From the NCBI GenBank assembly GCA_964343805.1, contig CAYFLR010000024.1, positions 16,779 to 80,778 of the forward strand: DNA of 64,000 bases, in the 5' to 3' direction. The notes below the pieces were generated by a model. It had not been told where the DNA came from, ran no database searches, and saw only the letters and a program-made list of their open reading frames with translations. Below, piece by piece: positions 19,468 through 28,484 of the stretch (positions are counted from its first letter, which is position 1; each line of letters begins with the position of its first letter). The translations under genes and the position numbers were made by a program. Origin of the DNA: CAYFLR01 sp964343805 (lineage in GTDB: Bacteria; Bdellovibrionota_B; Oligoflexia; CAYFLR01).

Positions 19468-21580
19468 ATAGCATCTCTCGGTAGATCGGTAGTGGCCATA
19501 CCGTCACATCCACAAACGATTCAGCATGATCACAAGCAGCACGCAGTTCGGTTAAAGCTTCACATCCCTGTTTGGCCATATACCTTGCCTCTTCCATATA
19601 ATCATCGAATTCACGACTCAGAACCGTTTCAATTCTTTCTATTCCTTTAGTGATTTGTACCATCGTCTCTTGATAGTTTTTTAATCTGTTTTTAAGTACC
19701 ACCTGAGAGAGTCCAGCGGCATTAAAATTAACTGAGGCAGCACCTACTATATTCACTTGTTTCACCACCGCTGGAAAAATCCAGGTGCTGGCTAAAGACT
19801 TTAAGGTTTCTAATTCGATTCTTTTAGTTTCAATGTAGTTGTGTGCCTGAATTTGCTGCCTTGATTGGAGTTCTTGTTTATTAAGAACACCATATGTTTC
19901 AAATAGCTTCACAATTTCTTTATTATCAAAATATGCCAATGCATCGGCAGTATTAGGAATGATAGGCAACTTTCTCTTTTTTGCTTCTTTATGCCAAGCC
20001 TCTCCATAATTATTTCCATCAAAACGGATTCGTTTGGTTTCTTTAATAACTTTTTTAAGAACTTCTAAAGTTCTGTTCTTAAAACTGTTGCCTGTTAATT
20101 TTTTACTATCCTTTTTTCCTTTTAATTGACTGAGCACATAATCAAGACCCGCCGCCATTACCAAGTTTATCGCAGTGGTTGGGATACTCACATTAATTGA
20201 GCTACCCGCGGCACGCATTTCAAATTTATTACCGGTGAAGGCTATGGGAGAGGTGCGATTGCGGTCGGTGTTATCCATGGCAATCTTAGGAAGCTGTTTT
20301 ATTCCCACATCAATATTATTGAAAGAACCATCTTTACTCTCTTTTCCTTTTTCAATTTCATTAAGTAAATTTTCTAAATAGGATCCTAAGAAAACAGACA
20401 TAATAGCGGGAGGAGCTTCATTAGCACCCAATCGATGATCATTGCCAGCGTCTGCCACAGAGACCCTTAGAAGCGCTCCATACTTATTCACCCCATAAAG
20501 AAAAGCACCAAGAAATAGCAAAAATTGAATATTGTGCTTGGGAGAATTTCCTGGTTCTAACAGATTGTTTCCATCTGAATCGGTCAATGACCAATTCACA
20601 TGTTTACCCCCTCCATTGATCTGATCAAATGGTTTTTCATGAAACAGCACCGCTAAATCATGCTTTTCAGCTAGACCTTCCATAATATCCATCATTTGCA
20701 AATTATGATCGATGGCAATATTGGCTTTTTCAAAAATAGGAGCGAGTTCGTATTGGGCAGGTGCCACCTCATTATGTCTGGTTTTAGCAGGAATCCCATG
20801 GGCAAAGCACTCCATATCTAAATCGTGCATGAATTTTAATACTCTGGATTTGATGGATCCAAAATAGTGGTCATCGAGTTGCTGATGGCGGGCAGGAAGT
20901 CTTCCCAATAAAGTACGACCCGATAAGATTAAATCCGGTCTCTTTCTCAAATAAGATCGATCGATCACAAAGTACTCTTGTTCAGGACCAATGTTGGTAT
21001 CTACCCACTTGGCTGATTTATTTCCAAGGACCTTTAAGAGCTCCAAAGCCTTATTTTCCACCACACTAAGGCTCCTTAGCAGTGGCGTTTTAATGTCAAG
21101 TACTTCACCATGATAGGATAAAAAGACAGAGGGAATCACAAGGGTATTGGCATCACCTTCTTTCATGATAAAAGCTGGAGAAGAAGGATCCCAGGCAGTA
21201 TAGCCCCTGGCTTCAAAAGTAGTTCTCATCCCTCCGGAAGGAAAACTAGACGCATCTGGTTCCCCTTGAATTAATTGTTTACCAGAAAAACGTTCTATCA
21301 CCGAACCATCATGATCAAAACTTAAAAAAGCATCATGCTTTTCAGCCGCACCTCCCCTTTGGGGTTGGAACCAGTGAGTAAAGTGAGTGGCACCGAGATT
21401 GATAGCCCACTCTTTCATTCCATGAGCCACTTGATCAGCTATATCTCGATCTAACTCTTCTCCAAAATCTGCCGCTCTGATCAACTTTTTACGAGTGCTG
21501 CTATCGAGATGTTTCCGCATCGCTTCTCGATTGAATGTCAGATAGCCAAAGGTTTCCCTTAACGTTTTTTTATTTTCCAT
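19457..21580 (-). CDS. glnN: type III glutamine synthetase
   Basis: A 707-residue protein, the usual length of GSIII (about 700-730), well above the 450-470 of GSI. Family motifs visible include the N-terminal THFTHWFQPQRGG, the Glu-rich metal-site region GPEQEYFVID, AKTRHNEVAPAQYELAPIFE, NGGGKHVNWS, DAGNDHRLGANEAPPAI and DNTDRNRTSPIAF. It condenses glutamate and ammonia to glutamine with ATP in the cytoplasm. GAGGAGT precedes the ATG by six bases. No GlnB or GlnK gene is adjacent. Confidence 0.95.
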   Translation of the reverse strand: MENKKTLRETFGYLTFNREAMRKHLDSSTRKKLIRAADFGEELDRDIADQVAHGMKEWAINLGATHFTHWFQPQRGGAAEKHDAFLSFDHDGSVIERFSGKQLIQGEPDASSFPSGGMRTTFEARGYTAWDPSSPAFIMKEGDANTLVIPSVFLSYHGEVLDIKTPLLRSLSVVENKALELLKVLGNKSAKWVDTNIGPEQEYFVIDRSYLRKRPDLILSGRTLLGRLPARHQQLDDHYFGSIKSRVLKFMHDLDMECFAHGIPAKTRHNEVAPAQYELAPIFEKANIAIDHNLQMMDIMEGLAEKHDLAVLFHEKPFDQINGGGKHVNWSLTDSDGNNLLEPGNSPKHNIQFLLFLGAFLYGVNKYGALLRVSVADAGNDHRLGANEAPPAIMSVFLGSYLENLLNEIEKGKESKDGSFNNIDVGIKQLPKIAMDNTDRNRTSPIAFTGNKFEMRAAGSSINVSIPTTAINLVMAAGLDYVLSQLKGKKDSKKLTGNSFKNRTLEVLKKVIKETKRIRFDGNNYGEAWHKEAKKRKLPIIPNTADALAYFDNKEIVKLFETYGVLNKQELQSRQQIQAHNYIETKRIELETLKSLASTWIFPAVVKQVNIVGAASVNFNAAGLSQVVLKNRLKNYQETMVQITKGIERIETVLSREFDDYMEEARYMAKQGCEALTELRAACDHAESFVDVTVWPLPIYREMLFNL

Positions 21581-21600
21581 GGATCACTCCTCAAAGTTTC

Positions 21601-22536
21601 TTATCTCTTATAATCCCAGCTAATACCAATGGACAGATAGAGAAGAGGAAGAACCGAGAATTTATCCCTGATCTCTTTTGCCTCACTATTCACCTTCTGG
21701 ATAACTTCCTCTTTTGCACTATTTAGTTTCTTCTCGACATCTTTATCTAATGAGGCGGCAAAAGATGACCAATCCCTTAATCGTCCTCCTAACTTCAATT
21801 CAGTGGAGGGATCACTGAGAGCTTGATAACCAATTCCCGCATCAAAGGCCAAAGCAATAGATCCAAACCAAAACTCTAATTGATACCCGATATTACCACC
21901 ATACATTTCTTGATTAATAACTGCTGTTATGGAACCCAGTTTAAACTTACTCCCATTTACCGTGTTATTAATTGAGGCTTCTGCATGGGCCCAAAATTGC
22001 CATTTAGTAAAACGGAGCTGAGCATAGAGCCCCCCCTTGAATGGATAGATACGAGCTGCCCCATAAGTGGCTAATAAACCAGCTTGCAAGTTTGGAACAA
22101 ACATCAAAGAACTGGTGATATTGGTTTCATAATCTTTGATCCGAAAATTTCCGTACTCCTCCATGAGTTTTTTTATACCAAAGCTTCCATAACCGGCATT
22201 GAATTCGACAAAGTCTTCATAGCGATAACCGACTCTAATAGAAGCCAGTTCAGGAGCTCCGGCGGTTCCGGCTAAGGTCACTACATTTTTCCTCACATTC
22301 GGAGCCGGGACGCTCCGAGGAGTTGAAACACTAATATGCCTTCTCTTTTTCTCTTTTTTCTTCTTCTTCTTTTTCTTTTTTTTCTTCTTTTTCTTCTTTT
22401 TCTTTTTCTTCTTTTTACTCTTGGCCATCAGCTCGGAGCTGACTATGGTTTGCCCGCCCGGTCCGATGGGAATAGATGTCAGACAAAAGCACATTAAAAA
22501 AAGAAGTATTAATTTTTGAAGCCTTGAAAGGATCAC
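21601..22536 (-). CDS. exported beta-barrel-like protein with a long poly-Lys tract
   Basis: A 311-residue protein. A signal peptide (about 1-28) is followed by about 22 Lys in a row (from roughly residue 40), encoded by an almost pure polypurine tract on the coding strand. The rest has the alternating aromatic/polar pattern of outer membrane beta-strands (VGYRYEDFVEFNAGYGSFGI, GNIGYQLEFWFGSIALAFDA), with a helical, charged segment near the C-terminus and a terminal aromatic strand (YLSIGISWDYKR). The homopurine run is prone to length change. No family is recognised. Confidence 0.72.
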   Translation of the reverse strand: MILSRLQKLILLFLMCFCLTSIPIGPGGQTIVSSELMAKSKKKKKKKKKKKKKKKKKKKKKEKKRRHISVSTPRSVPAPNVRKNVVTLAGTAGAPELASIRVGYRYEDFVEFNAGYGSFGIKKLMEEYGNFRIKDYETNITSSLMFVPNLQAGLLATYGAARIYPFKGGLYAQLRFTKWQFWAHAEASINNTVNGSKFKLGSITAVINQEMYGGNIGYQLEFWFGSIALAFDAGIGYQALSDPSTELKLGGRLRDWSSFAASLDKDVEKKLNSAKEEVIQKVNSEAKEIRDKFSVLPLLYLSIGISWDYKR

Positions 22537-22544
22537 ATGACCTC

Positions 22545-22925
22545 CTATTCAAATTCAATCTTATCGATAACTACCGCGGTATCGTAAATTTTATCCCCCA
22601 CATCGGATACCCCAAAAACAAAGACCGCTTTTCCACCGGCACAATGACTGATATCTACCGTCTTCCTTTGTTTCCCGGTCATCCCACCAAAAACGCCATC
22701 CACATCGGTTTGAGGAGAAGAGGCATCCACATTGCCCACATCATTTTTAAACTCTTTCCACTTTCCACTATTATCTTTCATAGTTTCATGATGGAGAAAA
22801 TCCTTAGAACCGGCGGTCAACACATAGAACATATCGTTGTAGGCGGTATTGATCCAGTTGGGGTATTCCTGAGTGAGAATATTATAATCAATATGCATTT
22901 TGGTTTTCCCTTTAGTGATCTCCAC
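22545..22925 (-). CDS. C-terminal part of the choice-of-anchor-type lipoprotein, beyond an in-frame UGA
   Basis: A 126-codon segment that can begin at GTG 22925 but lies in the same frame as the upstream gene, separated only by TGA and GAG. Its content (KMHIDYNILTQEYPNW, AYNDMFYV, CAGGKAVFVFGVSDVGD, VVIDKIEFE) completes the carbohydrate-binding-like beta-sandwich domain whose first half ends the upstream frame. It is therefore best read as the 3' half of one gene, broken by a nonsense change, a sequencing error or read-through. It has no ribosome site of note at the GTG. Confidence 0.6.
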   Translation of the reverse strand: MEITKGKTKMHIDYNILTQEYPNWINTAYNDMFYVLTAGSKDFLHHETMKDNSGKWKEFKNDVGNVDASSPQTDVDGVFGGMTGKQRKTVDISHCAGGKAVFVFGVSDVGDKIYDTAVVIDKIEFE

Positions 22926-22928
22926 CTC

Positions 22929-24161
22929 TCACACCAGGGTGCTTGTTTGCTCACCAATACTTCCTTTGCCGGTGGTTAAAAAGGCATAGGATTTTTCACT
23001 GGATCCCGAAAATAGCTCACTCATAAAATCACTCTCAATGCTCACCTGTCCGTCACTTTTCCAATCTGATAGATCACCCAACTCGAAATCTAAATTACTG
23101 GCCTTAACCTCCCCGCGCCGTAAAGATCCGATGGTGATATTCACAGAGTCCATATTAAGAGTTCCTTTTAAGCTGGGGATCTCTTTAGCAACTGCCGGTG
23201 TGTCTGGGGCTTCACCCGTCTTCGGGTTAATCTCGCCAGCCGCTTCAATATTAAAAAATACTTCCCCCCGAGCAAAGCTATTTAGATCATAAGCAGCTAA
23301 ACCCGATTGACCTTGAAAGTTTGCAATACTATAAAAACCTTTACTGTCAGCCCGTGATAAAAAAGGAGAACCGGTTCCGGTAATAATGGCCCCTGGCACT
23401 CCACTCCCAGCTTTTAAGACTTGGCCGGAAATAAACGAAATTTCCTTACTGGCAAAGTAGATCCCATAGACTCCAGGTCCATCGATCTTCATGGCTCCAC
23501 TCATATGTTCACGAGCTTCATCACCTAAAGTTCCTAAAAACTGTCGCCCATCTTCAGTTAATATGCCGGCAATATTGACCAGTTTTAAAAAGAGCTCATT
23601 GTTATAAACTGTGAGCTTAGCAACTAGCAGAGCTTTGTCTTCGGGCAGTGTATAAGAAGGCAACTTGATCGAGTCAGGAAGATCGGTTCCCAATTTATCT
23701 TCGATCCCATCTAGCCCTTTAATTTCAGAAGGCAGTGGCAATCGAAAATCCTTAGTATAATCGGCTCCCGTTTCATCTTTGACAATGGAAGCACCCATTA
23801 TAAAATCTAAACCAGCTGGGGTCTCCACTTTCATACAAGCTTGATTTAGTAGTAGAGTAAAATCGGTTTTTGCTAATTGCTTGGTGGTTTTATTTATCAG
23901 GGTTGCCAATTCTGTAACAGGGATGCTGATGCAAGGAAAGTCGAGCACCTGAGGAGATACATCCACCGGCGCACTCATGGACTCAGGAGCGCACTTGCCC
24001 TCTTTGGCTTCTCCCCCATTTCCATATAATTCCTTGAAAGTGGACTCTTCCGGCATATCATTTACATTGCTATTCACCGCATCGGGGACAGGGTGACAAT
24101 TGCCAATAATGATCAAGAAAGTGATCACCAGCAGAAAGGACAAAGCTTCTTTTGCTCTCAT
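22929..24161 (-). CDS. lipoprotein ending prematurely inside a choice-of-anchor-type domain
   Basis: A 410-residue protein with a lipobox-like IIGNC leader (Cys22). A central region contains a carboxypeptidase-regulatory-like beta-sandwich (QVLKAGSGVPGAIITGTGSP ... YSIANFQG). The C-terminus starts a second domain (NLDFELGDLSDWKSDGQVSI ... SYAFLTTG) that is cut by TGA at 22929. That domain continues in the same frame at 22925. It is downstream of, and co-oriented with, the 1080-residue surface protein gene. The function is probably adhesive or carbohydrate-binding (inference). Confidence 0.72.
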   Translation of the reverse strand: MRAKEALSFLLVITFLIIIGNCHPVPDAVNSNVNDMPEESTFKELYGNGGEAKEGKCAPESMSAPVDVSPQVLDFPCISIPVTELATLINKTTKQLAKTDFTLLLNQACMKVETPAGLDFIMGASIVKDETGADYTKDFRLPLPSEIKGLDGIEDKLGTDLPDSIKLPSYTLPEDKALLVAKLTVYNNELFLKLVNIAGILTEDGRQFLGTLGDEAREHMSGAMKIDGPGVYGIYFASKEISFISGQVLKAGSGVPGAIITGTGSPFLSRADSKGFYSIANFQGQSGLAAYDLNSFARGEVFFNIEAAGEINPKTGEAPDTPAVAKEIPSLKGTLNMDSVNITIGSLRRGEVKASNLDFELGDLSDWKSDGQVSIESDFMSELFSGSSEKSYAFLTTGKGSIGEQTSTLV

Positions 24162-24233
24162 CTTTATGACCTCGGTTAAAATGGTTATTAGTCAATAACA
24201 TTTAACCATAAAGAGAAGCTGAGAAAAAGCTGA

Positions 24234-27200
24234 TTAATTACCTTCTTTTAAAAAGTCTAGATTAATTTGTAAGTTTTGCAGGTATTTAGTGTATTGAGCC
24301 GACTGAATCACTTCCCAAGCATAGAGGTTTTTCACCTCTTCACATATCTTTTCATAATCGTATCCCTCTTCCATCATAAGGGCACATTGAACGCTGGCCA
24401 CATATCTAGCAAAGGGAAGACTTTTCGCTCTAATAGCTGAAACAGCCCGCAGCAAGAGAGCATTGGATTCGATAACATCAGGGTAGACTTTCAAATTAGC
24501 TAGTGACTTAATAGCCTGCCTGTTTTCATTTCCTGCTTCGATCCATTCGATTTTTCGAATCACCCAATGAGCTCCATTTTCCTGAGTAAACTCTCCTAAA
24601 TGACGAAAAGCCGCAGAAATGTTTACCATCTCGTTGGAGTTAGGTTCTTGGGCCATCACTGTCACCACGTCTCCACAACGATCCACGCCATTACTTAAGT
24701 ACATGATTATATTTCCAGCTAAGAAATAGGCTTCTGATTGAAAGCAAACGGCAAGGCTTGAAATATCAATACCCGGCTCTTCCTCTGCCCCTTGAACCAA
24801 ATTAGCAACCCTTCGAGGACTAGGAGTTGGAACTGGAGCGGATCCAACTCTTCGAGGACTGGGAGATGGAAGGGGAACAGATCCTCCCACTCTTCGTGGA
24901 CTCGGGTTAGGAAGAGGAGCTGCTTCGATTCTTCTTGGTGAAGGATTAGGGAGAGGTGGTGCTGATAAGGCTTCCACCGCTTTTTGATCCTCTGTATGAG
25001 CCACTACTTTTTCAACTTGGTTTAATTGAGATTCCACCGCTTTAGCGGCGGCGATATTTTCAACTTTATTTTGATATTCAGCAACTTCTGCCACCGGATC
25101 CTCGCTCTTACCAAAGGCAAACTCCTTAATGGATTGAGAAGCCGAACTAATATAGTTACTCACACTGGCTTTAGCCTCATTGACAGTATTCTTAATGGGA
25201 TCAGTCACCTCTCGTTGCCAAGCTTTTTCAATTCCAGGCGCTAGAAACTTTGCAGTGGCACTGGCATAACCCGCATATTTTTTGGTGGTGTCAACGGTAT
25301 CTGAAACGTAATCTGTAGCTTTCTCCCAGGTGCTTCTGGTATCTTCTGGAGGTGGCGGTGCAGGCTCCGTACTTCCCCCTCCTAAAAATCTATTAGCGGA
25401 ATCAGAAAAATCTTTCATTGCCTGAGCTCCCTTTTGTAAACCCGAAAGCCCTGCATTGACAGTTTCACCCACTGTTTTAGCCCCTTCATGAATAGCCACC
25501 AAACCATTACTGACTCCGACAATTCCATCGGCTGTTGCCTGAAAAGCATTATCAATAGCCTGTTTCATGGCTTCGGGCATTTCACCTTGAATTCTCACTC
25601 CCGCTTCGGCAGACCCAAAATCACCATTAGCATTTGGAGCAACAGCAGCTGCGGCATCTACATTCAACCCTTGATAGGTTCCATTTCCATAAGCCACTGC
25701 ATTTCCAGTTTTTAAATTGACACCTGCTGTGACATTTCCTTTTACTCCAGTTCCATCATGAACCACATCTGAATTTACAATGGCCACTTTTTCGTTCACA
25801 TTAGCAGCATATGTTCCTTGGGTTCTCACACCATGATTTCGGTCACTGGCGGTGAATTTTCCTGCTACATTCCCTTCCGCATCTGCCATTCCACTGGTTC
25901 TCACATTAGCGCCTGCAAGTTCTCCTTTACCACTGGCTTGAATATCGTACTGTGCGGTTTTCTCCCTAACATTGGCCGAAATATCAGCATGGGCTTTTCC
26001 ATACTGAGAATCAGCGTCCACCTGAGCATCCACTCGATTGTAATCACTGGTCTGTGCTCTAAAGTTAGCAGATCCCACTCCCTCTTTGGTGGCAGATCCA
26101 GAGGCAGTTGCTCCAAAGGCACCTCCCTCTGCTTGAGCATTAAAATCGACTCCCGTTCCTTTGACATTGCGTCCGGTGGCTTCGGCATCCCATTTGGTAA
26201 TAGCATGCTCAGGAAGATTTTTCCGTGCCATTTCGGGTAGCTGATCATGAGCTGCTGATAAAGCAGTATTTTCACCTTGCTTCGCAACTCGAACTCCAAT
26301 ATTTTTCTCTAAATCCTGTCTTAGGGATTCTATTTTCTGTTGATCTTTAACCAAGTCATCCGCTCTTCTGGAACAGTCATAGCAAGTGTGACTGTCTTTT
26401 CTCTTTTCATAATCTTCTTTGGCATCAGCATGATCAAGCACCGCCTTGGTGAGCTTATCGACTCTCTCTTGGTTATCTGCTGAGAATTTATTGACCCTCA
26501 CTTTGGCACTAATACCTTCAGCCCCCTCAGGAATGCTAGTATCTCCCGTTTTTGAACCGGGAGTAGGTACCTGACTGAGCTCCTCTTCTGTTTTTCCAGT
26601 GGCTACTTCCACGTCAGTTACAATCTGACTAGGAACCACTCGATGGTCTTCTGCACTATTTGGTAGATGAATGGTGGCTTCACCAGACACTCCATTGGCA
26701 AAGCGTCCCTCTAGTAGGTTTCCACTATTGGTGTATTTCGCATTTCCTTCCACCGTTGCCGTGGCTCCTGCTCCCCCCACAAGCTCACTGGGGAGGGTCG
26801 CGCTTGCTTTGACGGTCAACACTTTTCCATCACCAGAGGTAGCCAGATCCCACTTTTTTCCTTCGGTAAGTGTATCCACCGTATTTAAAACTGTGAGATT
26901 TTGATTCTCTTTGCCATCAGTTCCCTTGACCAAGCCTTCCAATGCCTTACCGATTTTCTCAGTGGCCTTACTCGTATCTTCCCCATTTCTTACCTGACTT
27001 GCTAGTACTTCAGCACTGTTTTGTAAGTCTGCAACAGTGGGATTGTTATCAAGTTTCGCAAGAATCTTATCGTCATTTCCCCCCTTGCCACAATCTCCGC
27101 CCCCAGCAACGAGTCCAAAACAAGCAGCTGGTTCACTAAAATCTTCCACTGTGGGCTTCGCAAAAAGCTGTTGGCCTGCAGTTCTAGCCTCGGAATAACC

Positions 27201-27476
27201 TGCTTCACCATTTTGGGCGACAGGTTCCTCGGGATCATCCATCATACTAGACATAAGGTTCATTGACTTTGGCTGAAAAAACCTTAAAATCAGGCGATCT
27301 TTCTTAATTTCCGGAGCATAACCATCTCCCCCATCACCATCACTTCCATCTGCACTATTAACTGACTTCACCTGGTTAACCATGCGATAACTATCATCTC
27401 CACAGTTTTGATACCCTCCCACGATAAAAAGGAGAAGCATGGATGTAAGAGTCAGCGCTATATGCTTTTTCTTCAT
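24234..27476 (-). CDS. very large surface lipoprotein with PSPRR repeats
   Basis: A 1080-residue protein started at the ATG at 27476 before KKKHIALTLTSMLLLFIVGG; a further in-frame ATG at 27500 adds eight non-signal residues. The leader ends GGYQNCGDDS, a lipoprotein-like end often seen in Bdellovibrio-type proteomes. The centre (about 430-680) is an Ala/Gly/Asn/Asp-rich array of short beta-like repeats (ANVREK, GNVTAGVNLKTGNAVAYGNG). A helical segment follows, then four PLPNPSPRR-type repeats (DNA near 24790-24960), then a Cys-containing helical domain. The function is unknown; it resembles long fibrous or adhesin-like surface proteins in composition only. Confidence 0.72.
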   Translation of the reverse strand: MKKKHIALTLTSMLLLFIVGGYQNCGDDSYRMVNQVKSVNSADGSDGDGGDGYAPEIKKDRLILRFFQPKSMNLMSSMMDDPEEPVAQNGEAGYSEARTAGQQLFAKPTVEDFSEPAACFGLVAGGGDCGKGGNDDKILAKLDNNPTVADLQNSAEVLASQVRNGEDTSKATEKIGKALEGLVKGTDGKENQNLTVLNTVDTLTEGKKWDLATSGDGKVLTVKASATLPSELVGGAGATATVEGNAKYTNSGNLLEGRFANGVSGEATIHLPNSAEDHRVVPSQIVTDVEVATGKTEEELSQVPTPGSKTGDTSIPEGAEGISAKVRVNKFSADNQERVDKLTKAVLDHADAKEDYEKRKDSHTCYDCSRRADDLVKDQQKIESLRQDLEKNIGVRVAKQGENTALSAAHDQLPEMARKNLPEHAITKWDAEATGRNVKGTGVDFNAQAEGGAFGATASGSATKEGVGSANFRAQTSDYNRVDAQVDADSQYGKAHADISANVREKTAQYDIQASGKGELAGANVRTSGMADAEGNVAGKFTASDRNHGVRTQGTYAANVNEKVAIVNSDVVHDGTGVKGNVTAGVNLKTGNAVAYGNGTYQGLNVDAAAAVAPNANGDFGSAEAGVRIQGEMPEAMKQAIDNAFQATADGIVGVSNGLVAIHEGAKTVGETVNAGLSGLQKGAQAMKDFSDSANRFLGGGSTEPAPPPPEDTRSTWEKATDYVSDTVDTTKKYAGYASATAKFLAPGIEKAWQREVTDPIKNTVNEAKASVSNYISSASQSIKEFAFGKSEDPVAEVAEYQNKVENIAAAKAVESQLNQVEKVVAHTEDQKAVEALSAPPLPNPSPRRIEAAPLPNPSPRRVGGSVPLPSPSPRRVGSAPVPTPSPRRVANLVQGAEEEPGIDISSLAVCFQSEAYFLAGNIIMYLSNGVDRCGDVVTVMAQEPNSNEMVNISAAFRHLGEFTQENGAHWVIRKIEWIEAGNENRQAIKSLANLKVYPDVIESNALLLRAVSAIRAKSLPFARYVASVQCALMMEEGYDYEKICEEVKNLYAWEVIQSAQYTKYLQNLQINLDFLKEGN

Positions 27477-27670
27477 AAAGTAGCCCCTATTAAAAGACAC
27501 CTATTCAATTGTTGTGATAATTTACTCATCGTCATAATAAGGAATGGGCGTTAGAAGGGGTAGTTTAGTTAGATATTTTAAATAGTTATACACCCATGGA
27601 ATCTATCTCAATTTGATGGCTAACTAAATGTACTATCAGGTAGGGTTATGGTAAGTTTAAATAGGTTCTA

Positions 27671-28010
27671 TCCGGACAGGAGTGCCGCTCTGAAAATGAG
27701 AACCTTAGATCTGTCCGCTTTTTGAAGTTTTTTCCGGACAGAAGTGCCGCTCTGAAAATGAGAACCTTAGATCTGTCCACTTTTTGAAGTTTTTTCCGGA
27801 CAGAAGTGCNNNNNNNNNNNNNNNNNNNNNNNNNNNNNNNNNNNNNNNNNNNNNNNNNNNNNNNNNNNNNNNNNNNNNNNNNNNNNNNNNNNNNNNNNNN
27901 NNNNNNNNNTGAAAATGAGAACCTTAGATCTGTCCGCTTTTTGAAGTTTTTTCCGGACAGAAGTACAGTTGTGAAAATCAGAGCCGAAGATCTGTCCGCT
28001 TCTGGAGCAG
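27671..28010. repeat. 62-bp tandem repeats with hairpin potential, interrupted by a scaffold gap
   Basis: Copies beginning TCCGGACAG occur at 27671, 27733 and 27795 (period exactly 62) and again at about 27952 after the gap; a diverged last copy runs to about 28010. Each junction contains CTGTCC and the facing GGACAG about 20 bases apart, so single-stranded copies can fold. The true copy number is hidden by the gap. There is no gene here. The remaining bases of 27477-28141 show nothing else. Confidence 0.85.
27810..27909. other. scaffold gap of 100 Ns
   Basis: A run of exactly 100 N inside the tandem repeat array, most likely a default-length gap where the assembler could not resolve the repeats. 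Confidence 0.98.
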
Positions 28011-28141
28011 CTTGCCTTTTCTGATAAAGCATCTTAAAATGATAACCAAATCCTAACAGAGCACTGATTAAACCCTAATGTTGATATCCGATGCTAGTAG
28101 GCAGAACAAATGGAAAAAATAAAAAGTAAGGAAACGGACAA

Positions 28142-28414
28142 ATGAAGAACAAACTGAATGAACAAATCACCACTCTGCTTAACCGTAATTATCAGTTAAA
28201 CAAAACCTTCAACCAATATCAAAAGACTCTATCCTCTTTAAATGAAAAGCCATCCCATAACTTAAAGCTACAAAAGCAGCAAACATTAGCCTACCTCTGG
28301 GAAGAACTTTATTACCTGGGAATGGACAAGGATTGGCTCAAGTGTCAGTTAGACTGGCAGGAGGATTGGTTTCCCAAAGAGTTTGGCTGGGATAAGTTTT
28401 TAGAAGTGGCCTGA
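28142..28414 (+). CDS. small hypothetical protein (90 residues)
   Basis: A 90-residue, soluble, mostly helical protein with a Lys/Gln/Asn-rich first half and a Trp/Asp-rich end (CQLDWQEDWFPKEFGWDKF). AAGGAAAC precedes the ATG. It stands alone between the repeat array and a hairpin terminator. No family is recognised. Confidence 0.55.
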   Translation: MKNKLNEQITTLLNRNYQLNKTFNQYQKTLSSLNEKPSHNLKLQKQQTLAYLWEELYYLGMDKDWLKCQLDWQEDWFPKEFGWDKFLEVA

Positions 28415-28427
28415 TCCAACGAGAAAA

Positions 28428-28460
28428 AGTGAGAGCCACTCCATGAGCTCTCACTTCTCC
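28428..28460. terminator. bidirectional hairpin terminator between convergent genes
   Basis: AGTGAGAGC / GCTCTCACT forms a 9-bp perfect stem with a 10-base loop. On the minus strand it is followed by CTTTTTCTC, serving the collagen-like lipoprotein gene that ends at 28485. On the plus strand it follows the small gene ending at 28414. Confidence 0.65.
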
Positions 28461-28484
28461 CCAACAAAAACAAATTCTATTAAC

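Noticed and set aside
22545..24161. Frameshift between the two lipoprotein halves
   Set aside because: Base counting shows both halves share one frame; only an in-frame TGA separates them.
27671..28010. Possible CRISPR array
   Set aside because: Copies are directly adjacent with period 62 and no variable spacers; there are no cas genes.
27646..28032. Open frame of 128 codons through the N gap
   Set aside because: It reads through the 62-bp tandem repeats and 34 unknown codons; the frame is open only because 62-bp repeats without stops recur in phase-shifted copies. No ribosome site or protein-like composition.
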